Shown: one piece after another, positions 1-8,876 of the stretch
How the letters are laid out: every line of letters begins with the position of its first letter
Position numbering within the stretch: position 1 is the stretch's first letter
From: Clostridium sp.
GTDB lineage: Bacteria; Bacillota; Clostridia; Clostridiales; Clostridiaceae
Direction: 5' to 3'
Assembly: GCA_029257045.1 (NCBI GenBank)
Contig: JARIDB010000188.1
Location: 1 to 38,887, forward strand
DNA length: 38,887 nt
Program-made: the position numbers and the translations under genes
Notes under the pieces: model-generated
The model's input: only the letters and a program-made list of their open reading frames with translations
Databases searched by the model: none
Told to the model about the DNA's origin: nothing

Positions 1-1207
1 AAAATGGTGTAAAAGAAGTAATAGGTTTGGCTTATGAAGATAAATTAATAGGATATTGGGTTGAACCTGTTTATAAAAATAAAGGAGAAGGAGCAACTAA
101 TAAACTTTTAATAACTTTAACTTATGAAACTGTAAATGAAAATTTAAATTATCCAGGCTTAATTAAAGATTTAATTAGTAAAGGATTAAAGGTAGAAGAG
201 ATAAATAAGAAAACCTTATTTCCAAAGGATAATGGATATAGTGCAGATATATATAAGATAAAAATAAATGGGGAAGATGCAGTAATATATGAATATAGTG
301 ATGATAAAGCAGCATTAAGTGAAGGGAATCTTATTAATAGAGATAAAACAGCAGAAATAAGTTATGCAGATGAATATATAATAATAGATAGATTAGGTTT
401 ACCTAATATTAACAATATTTATTTAAATGGTAAAATTATTTGCTTATATAATGGGGATTCAGAAGAAATAAAAGCAGCTTTAGAATTGAATTTAGGAGAA
501 ACTTTAATAGAACAAAGTAAAGATCAATTAGTAGTTTCAGATAATAAAGTATCCTTAGATATCCAGCAAACTGGGATTATTATCAAACTCCAGATAGAAT
601 AATTTTAGGAGATATTTCTTATCAAATAGATTCAAGAGAGATAAAACAATATAAAAACATATGTGAAGTTTCTATAAAGCATAATGATTTAATTTATGCT
701 ATGAGAAAATACGATGAAGATTATTTAAATATAAAGTGGATTTCTAAAATTAATCCTAGTAATAAAGAACTTTTAACTCAAATATCTAGAGATGACTTTA
801 TAAGAGTCACACGTATTGGAGGTAAATATGTGGATATTAATAAAGTATATCCAGAGTTAGAAATTAATTCAGAGGATAAAACTTTAATCGGGAAAAGGCT
901 TTATGAAGAATATATAAAAATGAATACAACAAACTGGAGATATCTTTTAGATAATGATATTGATGGAGAACCTAAAGTTTTAGTCATAGATAGCAAAATT
1001 AATGATGTCAATTTATATGAGGAAGGGAAATATATATTTACAGTAGGTATATCCTATGATGTTCAAGCACCTAATGAAAAAGAGGGTTGGTATGCAGGAA
1101 ATGGAGTTATAGAAGAAGATAACTGGATAAGGAATAAAGTACATCTTGCTGATATAGAAAAGATAGGTGAAAACAAATATAGAATCATAGGATTATATAC
1201 CGGTTAG
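1..1207 (+). pseudogene. hypothetical protein, 5'-partial, broken by a one-base frameshift
   Basis: The reading frame is open from base 3, with no convincing ribosome site inside the window, so the true start lies upstream. It reads to a stop at 600-602. A second frame, opened after a stop at 545-547, continues without a break to 1207 and contains no credible independent start: its first ATG at 701 has no Shine-Dalgarno, and clear coding sequence lies before it. Moving from the first frame to the second at about 561-563 gives a smooth join (…LDI-PANWDYYQTPDRI…), as expected if one base has been lost. No slippery heptamer is visible there, so programmed frameshifting is unlikely. The joined product is over 390 residues, charged, without signal peptide or membrane segment in the visible part. 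I do not recognise the family. Confidence 0.7.
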
Positions 1208-1479
1208 TAATTTAACAGAAATTTTTAAAAAAGGTGTAAGATAAAAGCCTGGTAAGTAATTTTGAAAATAGTATAAATATATTTAGAATTTAGAACTTAG
1301 AACTGAAAAAAGATAAATTTTTAATATAAATAATAAAAGATAGTTAATATAGTTTTTAATAGTATATAAATGTGTTATAAATAAATGTTGATGAATTAAA
1401 AAGAGAATATTATTTAGAATTAAATCAAGATATTAAAATTATTACTTTGCAAAATAATATTTACTTCAAATTTTAATAT
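1208..1479. other. AT-rich gap with possible gene scraps
   Basis: No gene with a start and ribosome site is visible. A 31-codon open stretch at 1381-1476 (plus strand, no start codon, ending in TAA at 1474-1476) has a protein-like composition (NVDELKREYYLELNQ) and could be the tail of a lost gene, but it is short enough to be chance. No inverted repeats marking an insertion-sequence end were found. Confidence 0.4.
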
Positions 1480-2433
1480 TTACAAGTGTAAAGGTTTAGT
1501 GTTTTTTATAATACTTATTTTAATAAAAGATCTATAAATAAATAAGTTTTTAAATAAAGTTACTGAATTTAAATCTTTTAAGTTATAGCTTTCTTTAAAA
1601 TCTAGAATGTACCAGCTTAAGTAATTTTCAATATATTTTGTTGCAACGCCTTTAAATCGTCTAAGCCAATTAAATATATTTATTGAGAAGTTACTTATAT
1701 AATCTTTATGAACATGAAATAAAACACCTTTACTATAAGATGGTGAATTATTAAAGGTAAGTGATAAATGTTCTAATTTCTTAGGCTTTTTTAAATGCTT
1801 ATTATGATTTTTAGTAAATGCTGATATTATGTTGTTACCAAAGTTAGAAATATATGCACCTTTATCAATGAATTTATACATGATTTTAGTTAAAGAGTAT
1901 AGATTAGTTGAATTTTTGTATAAAACTTTTGAATATATTTCTTTATTAATATCTATTCCAGAAAATATAAAGATTTTAGGCCTCTCAAGAGATGTGAGGT
2001 TTTTAGTACCTTTTCGATTTTCTTTTATAACAATATTATTAACTTCAATATACTCTTTAAGAGTTATTGGAGTTGTTTTTTTCTTTTCAGATAAAAGTAT
2101 TTTATGTCGCCAGAAAAAACAGGTTGATAAACTTATATTAAGAATACTTGAACAATCTCTTAAAGAATAGCCAAGATTCATTAAATATAAATATTTCATC
2201 CAAATAGAAGGAGGTTTTTTAGAATAATAATTTAAAGTATGAGTCTTTTTAGAAAAGGTTTTATTACATTTAATACTTTTACATTTATATCTTTGAATAC
2301 CAGTATAAAAACCATTTTTTATAAAATTTTTATTATTACAGTAAGGACACTTTATTATATCTATTGTATCTAAAAGATCTTTTTCATTTAAATTATCAAG
2401 ATGTTTGTTAATATCTGAAAATTCTATTTTCAT
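1480..2433 (-). CDS. IS1595-family transposase-like protein, catalytic residues replaced
   Basis: A 317-residue intact ORF with a good ribosome site (AGGAGG five bases before ATG). It has the IS1595 layout: an N-terminal zinc ribbon (C29-x2-C32 and C51-x4-C56), a helix-turn-helix around residues 85-111, then an ISXO2-like integrase region. The C-terminal block WLRRFKGVATKYIENYLSWY (256-275) is close to the family consensus. The expected catalytic positions are changed: the usual V-x-x-D-E block reads IEVNN (129-133), the second Asp block reads ISN-FGNN (195-201), and the N/K (or E/K) helix before WLRRF has lost its Lys. Family membership is clear from the ribbon and C-terminal block. Loss of activity is inferred by eye alignment. 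No terminal inverted repeats were seen, so this is not a complete mobile element. It could be a domesticated DNA-binding protein or a decaying one. Confidence 0.75.
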   Translation of the reverse strand: MKIEFSDINKHLDNLNEKDLLDTIDIIKCPYCNNKNFIKNGFYTGIQRYKCKSIKCNKTFSKKTHTLNYYSKKPPSIWMKYLYLMNLGYSLRDCSSILNISLSTCFFWRHKILLSEKKKTTPITLKEYIEVNNIVIKENRKGTKNLTSLERPKIFIFSGIDINKEIYSKVLYKNSTNLYSLTKIMYKFIDKGAYISNFGNNIISAFTKNHNKHLKKPKKLEHLSLTFNNSPSYSKGVLFHVHKDYISNFSINIFNWLRRFKGVATKYIENYLSWYILDFKESYNLKDLNSVTLFKNLFIYRSFIKISIIKNTKPLHL

Positions 2434-2931
2434 AAGAAACCTCCTAGTTATTATGTCTTAATTATTGACCATAAGAGTATCTTATAATCAAAAAAACTTG
2501 AATATATTTTTTTTAACAACATTTATCAAAAACAGAGCTATATATGAGTATATAGTATATAGAGCCTATTTAGTGAAGGGAAGAATATCAGATTAAAAGC
2601 AAGTTAAGTTATTGTAAGGATTTAGAAAAGTGAGATTTTACTATTATGTAATAGGGAGTTTTATATTATATAATATAAAAAGTACAGAAGATTTAGTTAA
2701 TAAATTTATAGAATGGAACAATTAAGGTTTTTTTAAGGAATTTTAAGATGAAATATTAAGGTATATTAGATAAAATAATAGTATCAAATTATAATAAGTT
2801 AGGTTTTCTAATTTAGATTAAATTAGAAAGATATTTAATGGATTATAAGATTATAGTAATTTAGATTTAATATTTTTAAATATAAGAAGTTTATAGAAAA
2901 TAAGAAAATGTGGAATGAGGAGTGACTTTAA
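2434..2931. other. ~500 bp gene-free AT-rich region
   Basis: No supported gene on either strand. It presumably carries the promoters of the divergent transposase-like gene and the two-component system. A 10-bp inverted repeat (TTTCTAATTT 2805-2814 / AAATTAGAAA 2820-2829) with a five-base loop and no T-run could be an operator or an RNA hairpin. A short open stretch near 2680-2724 ending in TAA may be a gene remnant but is too short to defend. Confidence 0.35.
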
Positions 2932-3654
2932 TTGGATAATGGAACTATTTTAATAGTAGATGATGAGAAGGAAATTAGAGATTTAATAGATATTTATTTA
3001 AAAGGTGAAGGATATAAAACTATAAAAGGTGAAAATGGGGAAGAAGCATTACAACTTTTAGAAGAAAATGAAGTTGATTTAATAATACTTGATATAATGA
3101 TGCCTAAATTAAATGGAGTAGAGGCTTGTCTTAAAATAAGGGAAGAAAGAGATATGCCGATTATTATGTTATCTGCAAAGTCTGAAGATATTGATAAAAT
3201 ATTAGGGTTAAATACAGGGGCAGATGATTATTTAACAAAACCATTTAATCCTCTTGAACTAGTGGCTAGAGTGAAATCTCAATTAAGAAGATATAAAAGA
3301 TTTGCTAAAATTAATAAAGAAAATGAAAATAAGGGTGTAGGTAATTATAATGATAAGATATTGGAAATAGATGAGATAACTATAAATTTAGAAACACATG
3401 AAATTTTTAAAAATGAAATAGAATTAAAGTTAACGCCGACAGAATTTGATATATTAGTTTTACTTGGAGAAAATAGAGGAAAGGTCTTCAGCATTGAAAA
3501 TATTTATAATAGTGTTTGGAAACAGGAGTTTATGCAATCGGATAATACTGTTATGGTTCATATAAGAAAGTTAAGAGAAAAGATAGAGGATAGTCCTAGA
3601 AATCCTAAGTTCGTTAAAACTGTCTGGGGGGTAGGATATAAAATTGATAGGTAG
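2932..3654 (+). CDS. OmpR/PhoB-type response regulator, VanR-like
   Basis: 240 residues, TTG start with GAGGAG about ten bases upstream. The receiver domain (about 4-117) has the acidic pair D10-D11, the phospho-acceptor D54 in LDIMMP and the KPF motif (GADDYLTKPF). The C-terminal half is a winged-helix transcription-activator domain (LTPTEFDIL … VWGVGYKI). The linker start RVKSQLRRYKRF and overall pattern are closest to VanR-type regulators. It overlaps the histidine kinase gene by 11 bases, so the pair is translationally coupled. Cytoplasmic; when phosphorylated it should bind promoters. No vanH/A/X resistance genes are present, so a glycopeptide-resistance role is not supported. Control of cell-envelope genes such as the GH25 or VanW neighbours is an inference. 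Confidence 0.9.
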   Translation: MDNGTILIVDDEKEIRDLIDIYLKGEGYKTIKGENGEEALQLLEENEVDLIILDIMMPKLNGVEACLKIREERDMPIIMLSAKSEDIDKILGLNTGADDYLTKPFNPLELVARVKSQLRRYKRFAKINKENENKGVGNYNDKILEIDEITINLETHEIFKNEIELKLTPTEFDILVLLGENRGKVFSIENIYNSVWKQEFMQSDNTVMVHIRKLREKIEDSPRNPKFVKTVWGVGYKIDR

Positions 3655-5185
3655 GAAGAAGAAAGCGGAGAAGGAAAAGAAAGAGCCGAAAATTAAGCTA
3701 TATAGGCGAGTATATTTTAAATTTAAAAGATCTAAGTTTGGCAGAAGAATAATAAAAATTTTAAACATTTTATATGAAAAAATTGAAGAGAGTTTAAGAT
3801 TTGAGTTAATGGTTGTTTTTAGTGTCTGCTTTTTAATGTCCTTTGTTTTTTATGGAGTAGCAAATGATTTAACATCTAGAGAAAGAAGTATAAGCAGAAT
3901 AGAATATAATACCGAAGAAATAATAACAAATGCAAATTCGGTAAAATATGAAATAGAAAATAGTTATAATCCAGGAGAAGTAAAAATTAAAGAGGAAATA
4001 CAGAATATATTAAATTCTCACGGATATGAAAATACAAAAATATATATTACTGACCTAGAAGGAAAAACTATTTTTAAGAATAGAGAAGATATAGAAGAAA
4101 AAATTGATATTTTTGCAGTAATGAATAAGGAGATATCACAAAATAAAGAAGGCAATGAATTATATTATCTATATCCTATAATAATTGGAAATGAAAGAGC
4201 GTACTTAGTATATTCAGAAATACCAACTCCTTATGTTAGTTATGAATACTATTATGATGAAAACCCTTTTTTATCTCTAATTTTATCAGTAATTGTTTTT
4301 ATTGCTTTATTTACAATAATAACTAATAGGAAAATGAAATATATAGAAGAAATAGAAGCTGGACTTAGAGTAATATCGGGTGGAGATTTATCTTATAGAA
4401 TAGAAGAAAAAGGTAAGGATGAAATTAAAAATCTTGCAGCTAATATTAACAATATGGCTTATGAAATTGAAACTAGAATAGAAAATGAAAGAAAATCAGA
4501 AAAAACTAAAAATGAACTTATAACTAATGTATCTCATGATTTAAGGACACCTCTAACATCTGTAATGGGATATATAGGATTGGTAAAGGAAGGCAAGTAT
4601 AAAAATGATAAAGAAAAAGATGATTATTTAAATGTTGCTTTTAATAAATCTAACCAACTTAAGGTTTTAATAGATGATTTATTTGAATATACAAAGCTTA
4701 ATAATAAAGGCATATTATTAGAAAAAGGAAAAGTAAATATAGTAGAATTGTTATCTCAAATAATAGAGGAATATATTCATCTATTTGAAGATAATAACTT
4801 GACTATAGAAAAGAACTTTCATAATGAAAAAACTTATGTAGAAGTTGATCCTGGGAAAATAGTTAGGGTTTTTGAAAATTTATTTTCTAATGCTATTAAG
4901 TATTCAGATAAACCTGGAAATGTAATAATATTTACGAAAAGGGATAAAGGGTATGTTAATATCGGGATTAAGAATAAAGGTGACGTTATAGATAATGATA
5001 AATTAAATAGATTGTTTGAGAGGTTTTATAGAGTTGATGAGGCTAGAAATTCAAATATTAAAGGTAGTGGTCTTGGGCTTGCAATATCTAAAAATATAGT
5101 GGAACTTCATGGTGGGAGAATATGGGCGGAAGCTTTAGATAAGGAAATAACTTTTTATGTCTCTTTAAAAATCGTAGATTTTTAA
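3644..5185 (+). CDS. sensor histidine kinase, VanS-like
   Basis: 513 residues from TTG 3644, overlapping the regulator gene. A very basic N-terminal cytoplasmic stretch (1-50) precedes membrane segment 1 (about 54-74), an extracytoplasmic sensor region (75-206) and membrane segment 2 (about 208-228). HAMP follows (IEAGLRVISGGDLSYRI). The dimerisation box carries the phosphorylated His (H298 in NVSHDLRTPL), then the N box (ENLFSNAIKYS), a VanS-like degenerate G1 box (IKNKGDVI), the F box (FERFYRVD) and the G2 box (GSGLGLAIS). Membrane-bound; it autophosphorylates and passes phosphate to the adjacent regulator. The signal is unknown; an envelope cue is likely from the VanS resemblance and the lysozyme-like and VanW genes downstream. 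Confidence 0.92.
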   Translation: MIGRKKKAEKEKKEPKIKLYRRVYFKFKRSKFGRRIIKILNILYEKIEESLRFELMVVFSVCFLMSFVFYGVANDLTSRERSISRIEYNTEEIITNANSVKYEIENSYNPGEVKIKEEIQNILNSHGYENTKIYITDLEGKTIFKNREDIEEKIDIFAVMNKEISQNKEGNELYYLYPIIIGNERAYLVYSEIPTPYVSYEYYYDENPFLSLILSVIVFIALFTIITNRKMKYIEEIEAGLRVISGGDLSYRIEEKGKDEIKNLAANINNMAYEIETRIENERKSEKTKNELITNVSHDLRTPLTSVMGYIGLVKEGKYKNDKEKDDYLNVAFNKSNQLKVLIDDLFEYTKLNNKGILLEKGKVNIVELLSQIIEEYIHLFEDNNLTIEKNFHNEKTYVEVDPGKIVRVFENLFSNAIKYSDKPGNVIIFTKRDKGYVNIGIKNKGDVIDNDKLNRLFERFYRVDEARNSNIKGSGLGLAISKNIVELHGGRIWAEALDKEITFYVSLKIVDF

Positions 5186-5253
5186 TAATAAAGGAACAAT
5201 TAGGATTAATGGTAATAAATTAGTAGAGAGAACTTTATTAATTTGGAGGGAAA

Positions 5254-6192
5254 ATGCAAAATAAAAATCCTAATAGTACCTTTGGAATAGATATAAATGA
5301 ATTTAGCCAAGGAGTAGACTTTAAAACTTTAGCTAGTACCATTGATTTTTTATATTTAAGATCATCAGGGTCTGGTTCTGGAAGGTTTAGAGTAGATAAG
5401 AAATTCTTGGAATTTGCAAAAGAAGCAAGACGTTATAGAATACCAGTAGGGGCATATCATTTCGCAAAACCTTATTATGATTTAAGTACAGCAGATGCAC
5501 AATGTGATGATTTCATAAACATATTACAGGAGGCTTTTGGAAACAAGGATTATGGAGATTTATTCCCTGTACTTGATGTAGAGGCGCCTGTAGAAGAAAA
5601 AATGGATACAAAGGTTTTAATAAACTGGATATTAAGATTTAAAAATAGGTTTGAGAAAAAAACTAGAAGAAGATTAATGCTGTATACAGGATTATTTTTT
5701 ATAGAACTATATAATGATTTTAAATTGCCAAATGGAAGTCAACCTCTTAAAAATATGCCTTTATGGATAGCTATGTATACATCAGTCCCAATTAATCCGC
5801 CATATCCACCAAATGCAGGAGGCTGGACTAGATGGAGAATATGGCAATATAGCGAGAATCAAAAGGTAAATGGAGTAAGCAATCCTTTAGATGCAAACTG
5901 GGGACCCAATAATTTAGATTTATTAATGCAACCTAAGCAAGTAAAAGGATTGAATGCCTATGTTGAAGCGGGAAATTTAGTTATAACTTGGAATAGGAAT
6001 ACAGACTCTGACTTATTAGGTTATAATATATTCCAAAATGGTTATTGGATAGGAACGGTTGGAAAAGAAGATAATAGCTTTAGAATAAGAACTAGTAAAT
6101 TACCAGTACAAAAGAATTTAGGAACTATATCAATTGAAGCTTTTGATATGGATGGAGAAACTTCTCAAATAAGAAGTAAAGCATATCCATAG
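5254..6192 (+). CDS. GH25 (lysozyme-type) muramidase with C-terminal FnIII-like domain
   Basis: 312 residues, ATG with TTGGAGGG upstream. The first ~215 residues form a glycoside hydrolase family 25 barrel: GIDIN with D13 at the start, AYHFAKP, the acidic pair in LDVEAP (D108, E110, the latter the likely acid catalyst), WIAMY, and WQYS…LDLL at the end. GH25 enzymes cut the MurNAc-GlcNAc bond of peptidoglycan. Residues ~225-312 (VITWNRNTDSDLLGYNIFQNG) look like a fibronectin-III or related beta-sandwich. No signal peptide is visible, so export would need a holin, lysis or an unconventional route, as in phage and toxin-release endolysins. It follows the VanRS-like pair and ends in a strong terminator. 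No other phage genes are nearby. Confidence 0.88.
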   Translation: MQNKNPNSTFGIDINEFSQGVDFKTLASTIDFLYLRSSGSGSGRFRVDKKFLEFAKEARRYRIPVGAYHFAKPYYDLSTADAQCDDFINILQEAFGNKDYGDLFPVLDVEAPVEEKMDTKVLINWILRFKNRFEKKTRRRLMLYTGLFFIELYNDFKLPNGSQPLKNMPLWIAMYTSVPINPPYPPNAGGWTRWRIWQYSENQKVNGVSNPLDANWGPNNLDLLMQPKQVKGLNAYVEAGNLVITWNRNTDSDLLGYNIFQNGYWIGTVGKEDNSFRIRTSKLPVQKNLGTISIEAFDMDGETSQIRSKAYP

Positions 6193-6221
6193 ACCACTAA
6201 AATTGTAAGGGAAATTTAAAA

Positions 6222-6262
6222 GGTTGCTATACAAGAAGACTTGTATAGCAATCTTTTTTATT
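6222..6262 (+). terminator. Rho-independent terminator after GH25 gene
   Basis: A 14-bp stem (6222-6235 with 6240-6253, one G-T pair), loop AAGA, followed by a T-rich tract. It ends the transcript that includes the GH25 gene. Confidence 0.9.
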
Positions 6263-6435
6263 TTATAGGAAAGTATAAAAGTTTTAAATTATAAAGGCAT
6301 AATTACATAAACCATTTAATGCCTTAAGATTTAATAATCTAGGAGTATTTAGAATATATTAGAAAAAGGGAGTATATAAAGAGGTCAAGGTTAAATACTA
6401 TTAATATATAAGATAATTAAAAAGGGGACGAGGTA

Positions 6436-7824
6436 ATGGAAAATAAAAACTTAAATAGTAAAAGGATTTATATAATATTAGGGATAATAGGAACTATAAT
6501 ACTTCTATTATTGGGAAGTTATATTACCTACATAAAATATATAGTTGATAAATGGGAATATAAGGTTTATCCGAAGGTAATGGTTTATGGAATTGATGTA
6601 AGTTCCCTTACAAAAGAAGAGGCTACAACTTTACTAGATAAGGAACTAAGCGGCAAAGTAAATAATAAAGAAATTAATATAGATATAGAAGAAAAAGGTT
6701 ATGTTCTAAGATATAAGGATTTAGATGCTATATATGATATACAGTCTATAGTAAATGAGGCTTTAATTTATGGGAAAAATCTTTCTTTGTTTGAAAGATA
6801 TGACTTAGTTAAGGCTTTAGGGGAAAGACATGAAATTGAAAGTGAAATTATTTATAATAAAGAAAAGTTAATATCTTTTGAAGAAGAATTAAAGTCTAAG
6901 GTTAACGTAAAAGCATTGAATGCAAATATAAGTATAAACCTAGGCACTATTAATATAGGAAGAGAAATTGTTGGGAAACATATTGATGGAGAAAGTTTTC
7001 ACGATTTATTGGTTGGAAGCATTAATAGTGATCCTAATGAAAAATTGAACCTAAAAATAGATTTAAATGAAGAAATCCCAGTTATAACAGAAGTAAACTT
7101 AAAAAAAATTACAGGAAGGATAAGTAGTTATAATACTAGATATAATAGCACTGGCGATGGAAGAGAAAATAATATGAAAATAGCTTCTGATACTATTAAC
7201 GGTACTTTATTAATGCCAGGTGATACTTTTAGCTATAATCAAATGATAGGAGACACTACTCCTGATAAAGGTTATGAAAAGGCTAATACTTATGTTGGTA
7301 AAGAAATAGTTCCAGATTATGGTGGAGGAATATGTCAAATATCTACTACATTATATAGGGCAGTTATGAGAGCTAACATAAGATTTACAGAAAGGGTAAA
7401 TCATTCAATGATAGTTTCCTATTCTGAACCAGGGCTAGATGCTACTGTAGCTAATGATTATATTGATTATAAGTTTATAAACACCTATGACTTTCCGATT
7501 TATATAGAATCTTTTTTATATGAATCTAATGCTTACGTAAACATATATGGAAATATAGAAAGGTTAGGTAATAAAACTTATGAATTAGTTAATAAGATTC
7601 ACGAAAAATATGATGTTATTGAAAAGTATGAAGAGGATGATACTTTAGAAGAAGGTAAAGAAAAGATTTCTGTAAATGGCATGCCAGGATATAAAGTTAG
7701 TTCTTATTTAGTTACTTATGAAGACGGTATAGAGATTTCAAGAGAATATATAGCTACAGATTTATATAAGGCATCAGAGACCATAATAAAAAAGGGAACT
7801 AAAAAAGCGAAAAAGGTTAGTTAA
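6436..7824 (+). CDS. VanW-family protein with peptidoglycan-binding-4 and G5-like domains
   Basis: 462 residues. A single N-terminal membrane helix (about 11-33) anchors it with the bulk outside. Residues ~45-220 resemble the YoaR-like putative peptidoglycan-binding domain (two similar modules around GIDVSSLTKEEATTLL and NIGREIVGKHIDG). The VanW core follows: ASDTINGTLLMPGDTFSYN, then DYGGGICQISTTLYRA, then VNHSMIVSYSEPGLDATV. The last ~80 residues match a G5-type module (VSSYLVTYEDGIEISREY). Enzymatic function of VanW proteins is not established; a wall-associated role is inferred. GGGG about eight bases before ATG supports the start. It is separated from the GH25 gene by a terminator, so it is its own unit, but the neighbourhood is consistently envelope-related. 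Confidence 0.88.
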   Translation: MENKNLNSKRIYIILGIIGTIILLLLGSYITYIKYIVDKWEYKVYPKVMVYGIDVSSLTKEEATTLLDKELSGKVNNKEINIDIEEKGYVLRYKDLDAIYDIQSIVNEALIYGKNLSLFERYDLVKALGERHEIESEIIYNKEKLISFEEELKSKVNVKALNANISINLGTINIGREIVGKHIDGESFHDLLVGSINSDPNEKLNLKIDLNEEIPVITEVNLKKITGRISSYNTRYNSTGDGRENNMKIASDTINGTLLMPGDTFSYNQMIGDTTPDKGYEKANTYVGKEIVPDYGGGICQISTTLYRAVMRANIRFTERVNHSMIVSYSEPGLDATVANDYIDYKFINTYDFPIYIESFLYESNAYVNIYGNIERLGNKTYELVNKIHEKYDVIEKYEEDDTLEEGKEKISVNGMPGYKVSSYLVTYEDGIEISREYIATDLYKASETIIKKGTKKAKKVS

Positions 7825-7839
7825 TTGTCAATTAATTAT

Positions 7840-7864
7840 TAACATTAAGTTTTCATTAATGTTA
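7840..7864 (+). terminator. possible weak terminator after VanW-family gene
   Basis: A 9-bp perfect inverted repeat (TAACATTAA 7840-7848 / TTAATGTTA 7856-7864) with a seven-base loop, just after the stop codon. No strong T-run follows, so termination is uncertain. Confidence 0.35.
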
Positions 7865-7926
7865 TTGTCGAATAGTAGAGGTAATGATATTATATATATT
7901 ATAAAACAAATCCAAAGGAGTATTTT

Positions 7927-8763
7927 ATGAGATACAAGATGGTCTGTATTGATATGGATGGAACTTTACTAAGTAAAAGAAAAAAAATATCAGAAGAAAA
8001 TAAAGAGACAATTAAAAAGGTTCATGATAAAGGTGTAGAAATAGTTGTTACAACAGGAAGAATATATAATAATGCAGAATATTATTCTAATCTTTTAGGA
8101 GTAAAATCTCCTGTAATTGCTGCTAATGGGGCTATAGTAAAAAGTAAAATAGATAGTAAGATAATCTATGAAAACCCTATAAGCATAGAAGAGTGTACAA
8201 AGTTAATAGATTTACTATATGAAATGAAATTATTATTTCACTTTTACACAACCGATGGCATATTTTGTAATAATTCATTTACTGAAATTTCAACTAAATT
8301 ATATATGACTAAGCAAGTTGGTTATGAAAGTTTGAAAATTAATTATAATGTAATTAGAAGTAAAGAAAAATGGATTAATTTTTTCAAAGAAAATAAGAAT
8401 AGAATAACAAAGTGTATAGTTTTTTCAGCTTTTCCAGAAAAAATAGTTAAATGTAAAGAAAAATTAAAAACATTAGATGGTGTTGTTTATTTTGGAGCAG
8501 GAAGAAGAAGTATTGAGATAAATAATAGAGGAGTTTCTAAAGGAAATGCAGTAAAGGCTTTAGCTGAAATGTACGATTTTAAAAGAGAAGAAATTATATG
8601 CATTGGTGATAATGAAAATGATTTATCAATGATAGAATATGCAGGCCTTGGAGTTGCTATGGGAAACGCAATAGACTCTGTAAAAGAAATAGCCGATTAT
8701 GTAACAAGTAGCAATAACGATAGTGGAGTTGCCAAAGCTTTAAAGAAGTTTTTTGATATATAA
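7927..8763 (+). CDS. Cof-type HAD-superfamily phosphatase
   Basis: 278 residues, AAAGGAG before ATG. HAD motif I is CIDMDGTLL (nucleophile D9, general acid D11), motif II is TTGR, motif III includes a Lys in RGVSKGNAVKAL, and motif IV is GDNENDLSMI. The type C2 cap between motifs II and III makes it a member of the Cof/YbiV/YkrA group, which dephosphorylate sugar phosphates, phosphorylated cofactors or FMN-like substrates in the cytoplasm. The exact substrate cannot be read from sequence. It is separated from trmL by a promoter and a terminator-like hairpin, so it is probably transcribed alone. Confidence 0.9.
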   Translation: MRYKMVCIDMDGTLLSKRKKISEENKETIKKVHDKGVEIVVTTGRIYNNAEYYSNLLGVKSPVIAANGAIVKSKIDSKIIYENPISIEECTKLIDLLYEMKLLFHFYTTDGIFCNNSFTEISTKLYMTKQVGYESLKINYNVIRSKEKWINFFKENKNRITKCIVFSAFPEKIVKCKEKLKTLDGVVYFGAGRRSIEINNRGVSKGNAVKALAEMYDFKREEIICIGDNENDLSMIEYAGLGVAMGNAIDSVKEIADYVTSSNNDSGVAKALKKFFDI

Positions 8764-8780
8764 AAGAAGTACTAATAACT

Positions 8781-8809
8781 TTGACTATTTATATGTGATA
8801 TAGTATGAT
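8781..8809 (+). promoter_or_regulatory. sigma-A promoter upstream of trmL
   Basis: TTGACT (8781-8786), 17-bp spacer, TATGAT (8804-8809). Predicted transcription start near 8816, which places the hairpin at 8831-8860 in the leader of the trmL transcript. Confidence 0.7.
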
Positions 8810-8830
8810 TTTTTGTATAGTTTTAAAAGA

Positions 8831-8861
8831 AGTAAGATAAAAAGATATCTTACTTTTTTAA
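8831..8861 (+). terminator. intrinsic-terminator-like hairpin just before trmL ribosome site
   Basis: A perfect 9-bp stem (AGTAAGATA 8831-8839 / TATCTTACT 8846-8854) with a six-base loop and a T-run to about 8860. It can end the HAD phosphatase transcript. It also sits between a good promoter (8781-8809) and the trmL Shine-Dalgarno (8863-8868), so it may act as a leader attenuator. Confidence 0.75.
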
Positions 8862-8876
8862 TCGGAGGTAATAAAA

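Noticed and set aside
548-602. Programmed -1 frameshifting joining the two frames of the first gene.
   Set aside because: No slippery heptamer or strong downstream structure seen.
1840-2170. Plus-strand ORF of 113 codons opposite the transposase-like gene.
   Set aside because: No ribosome site; the minus-strand frame has clear family motifs.
1208-2931. Complete insertion sequence around the transposase-like gene.
   Set aside because: No terminal inverted repeats or target-site duplication found.
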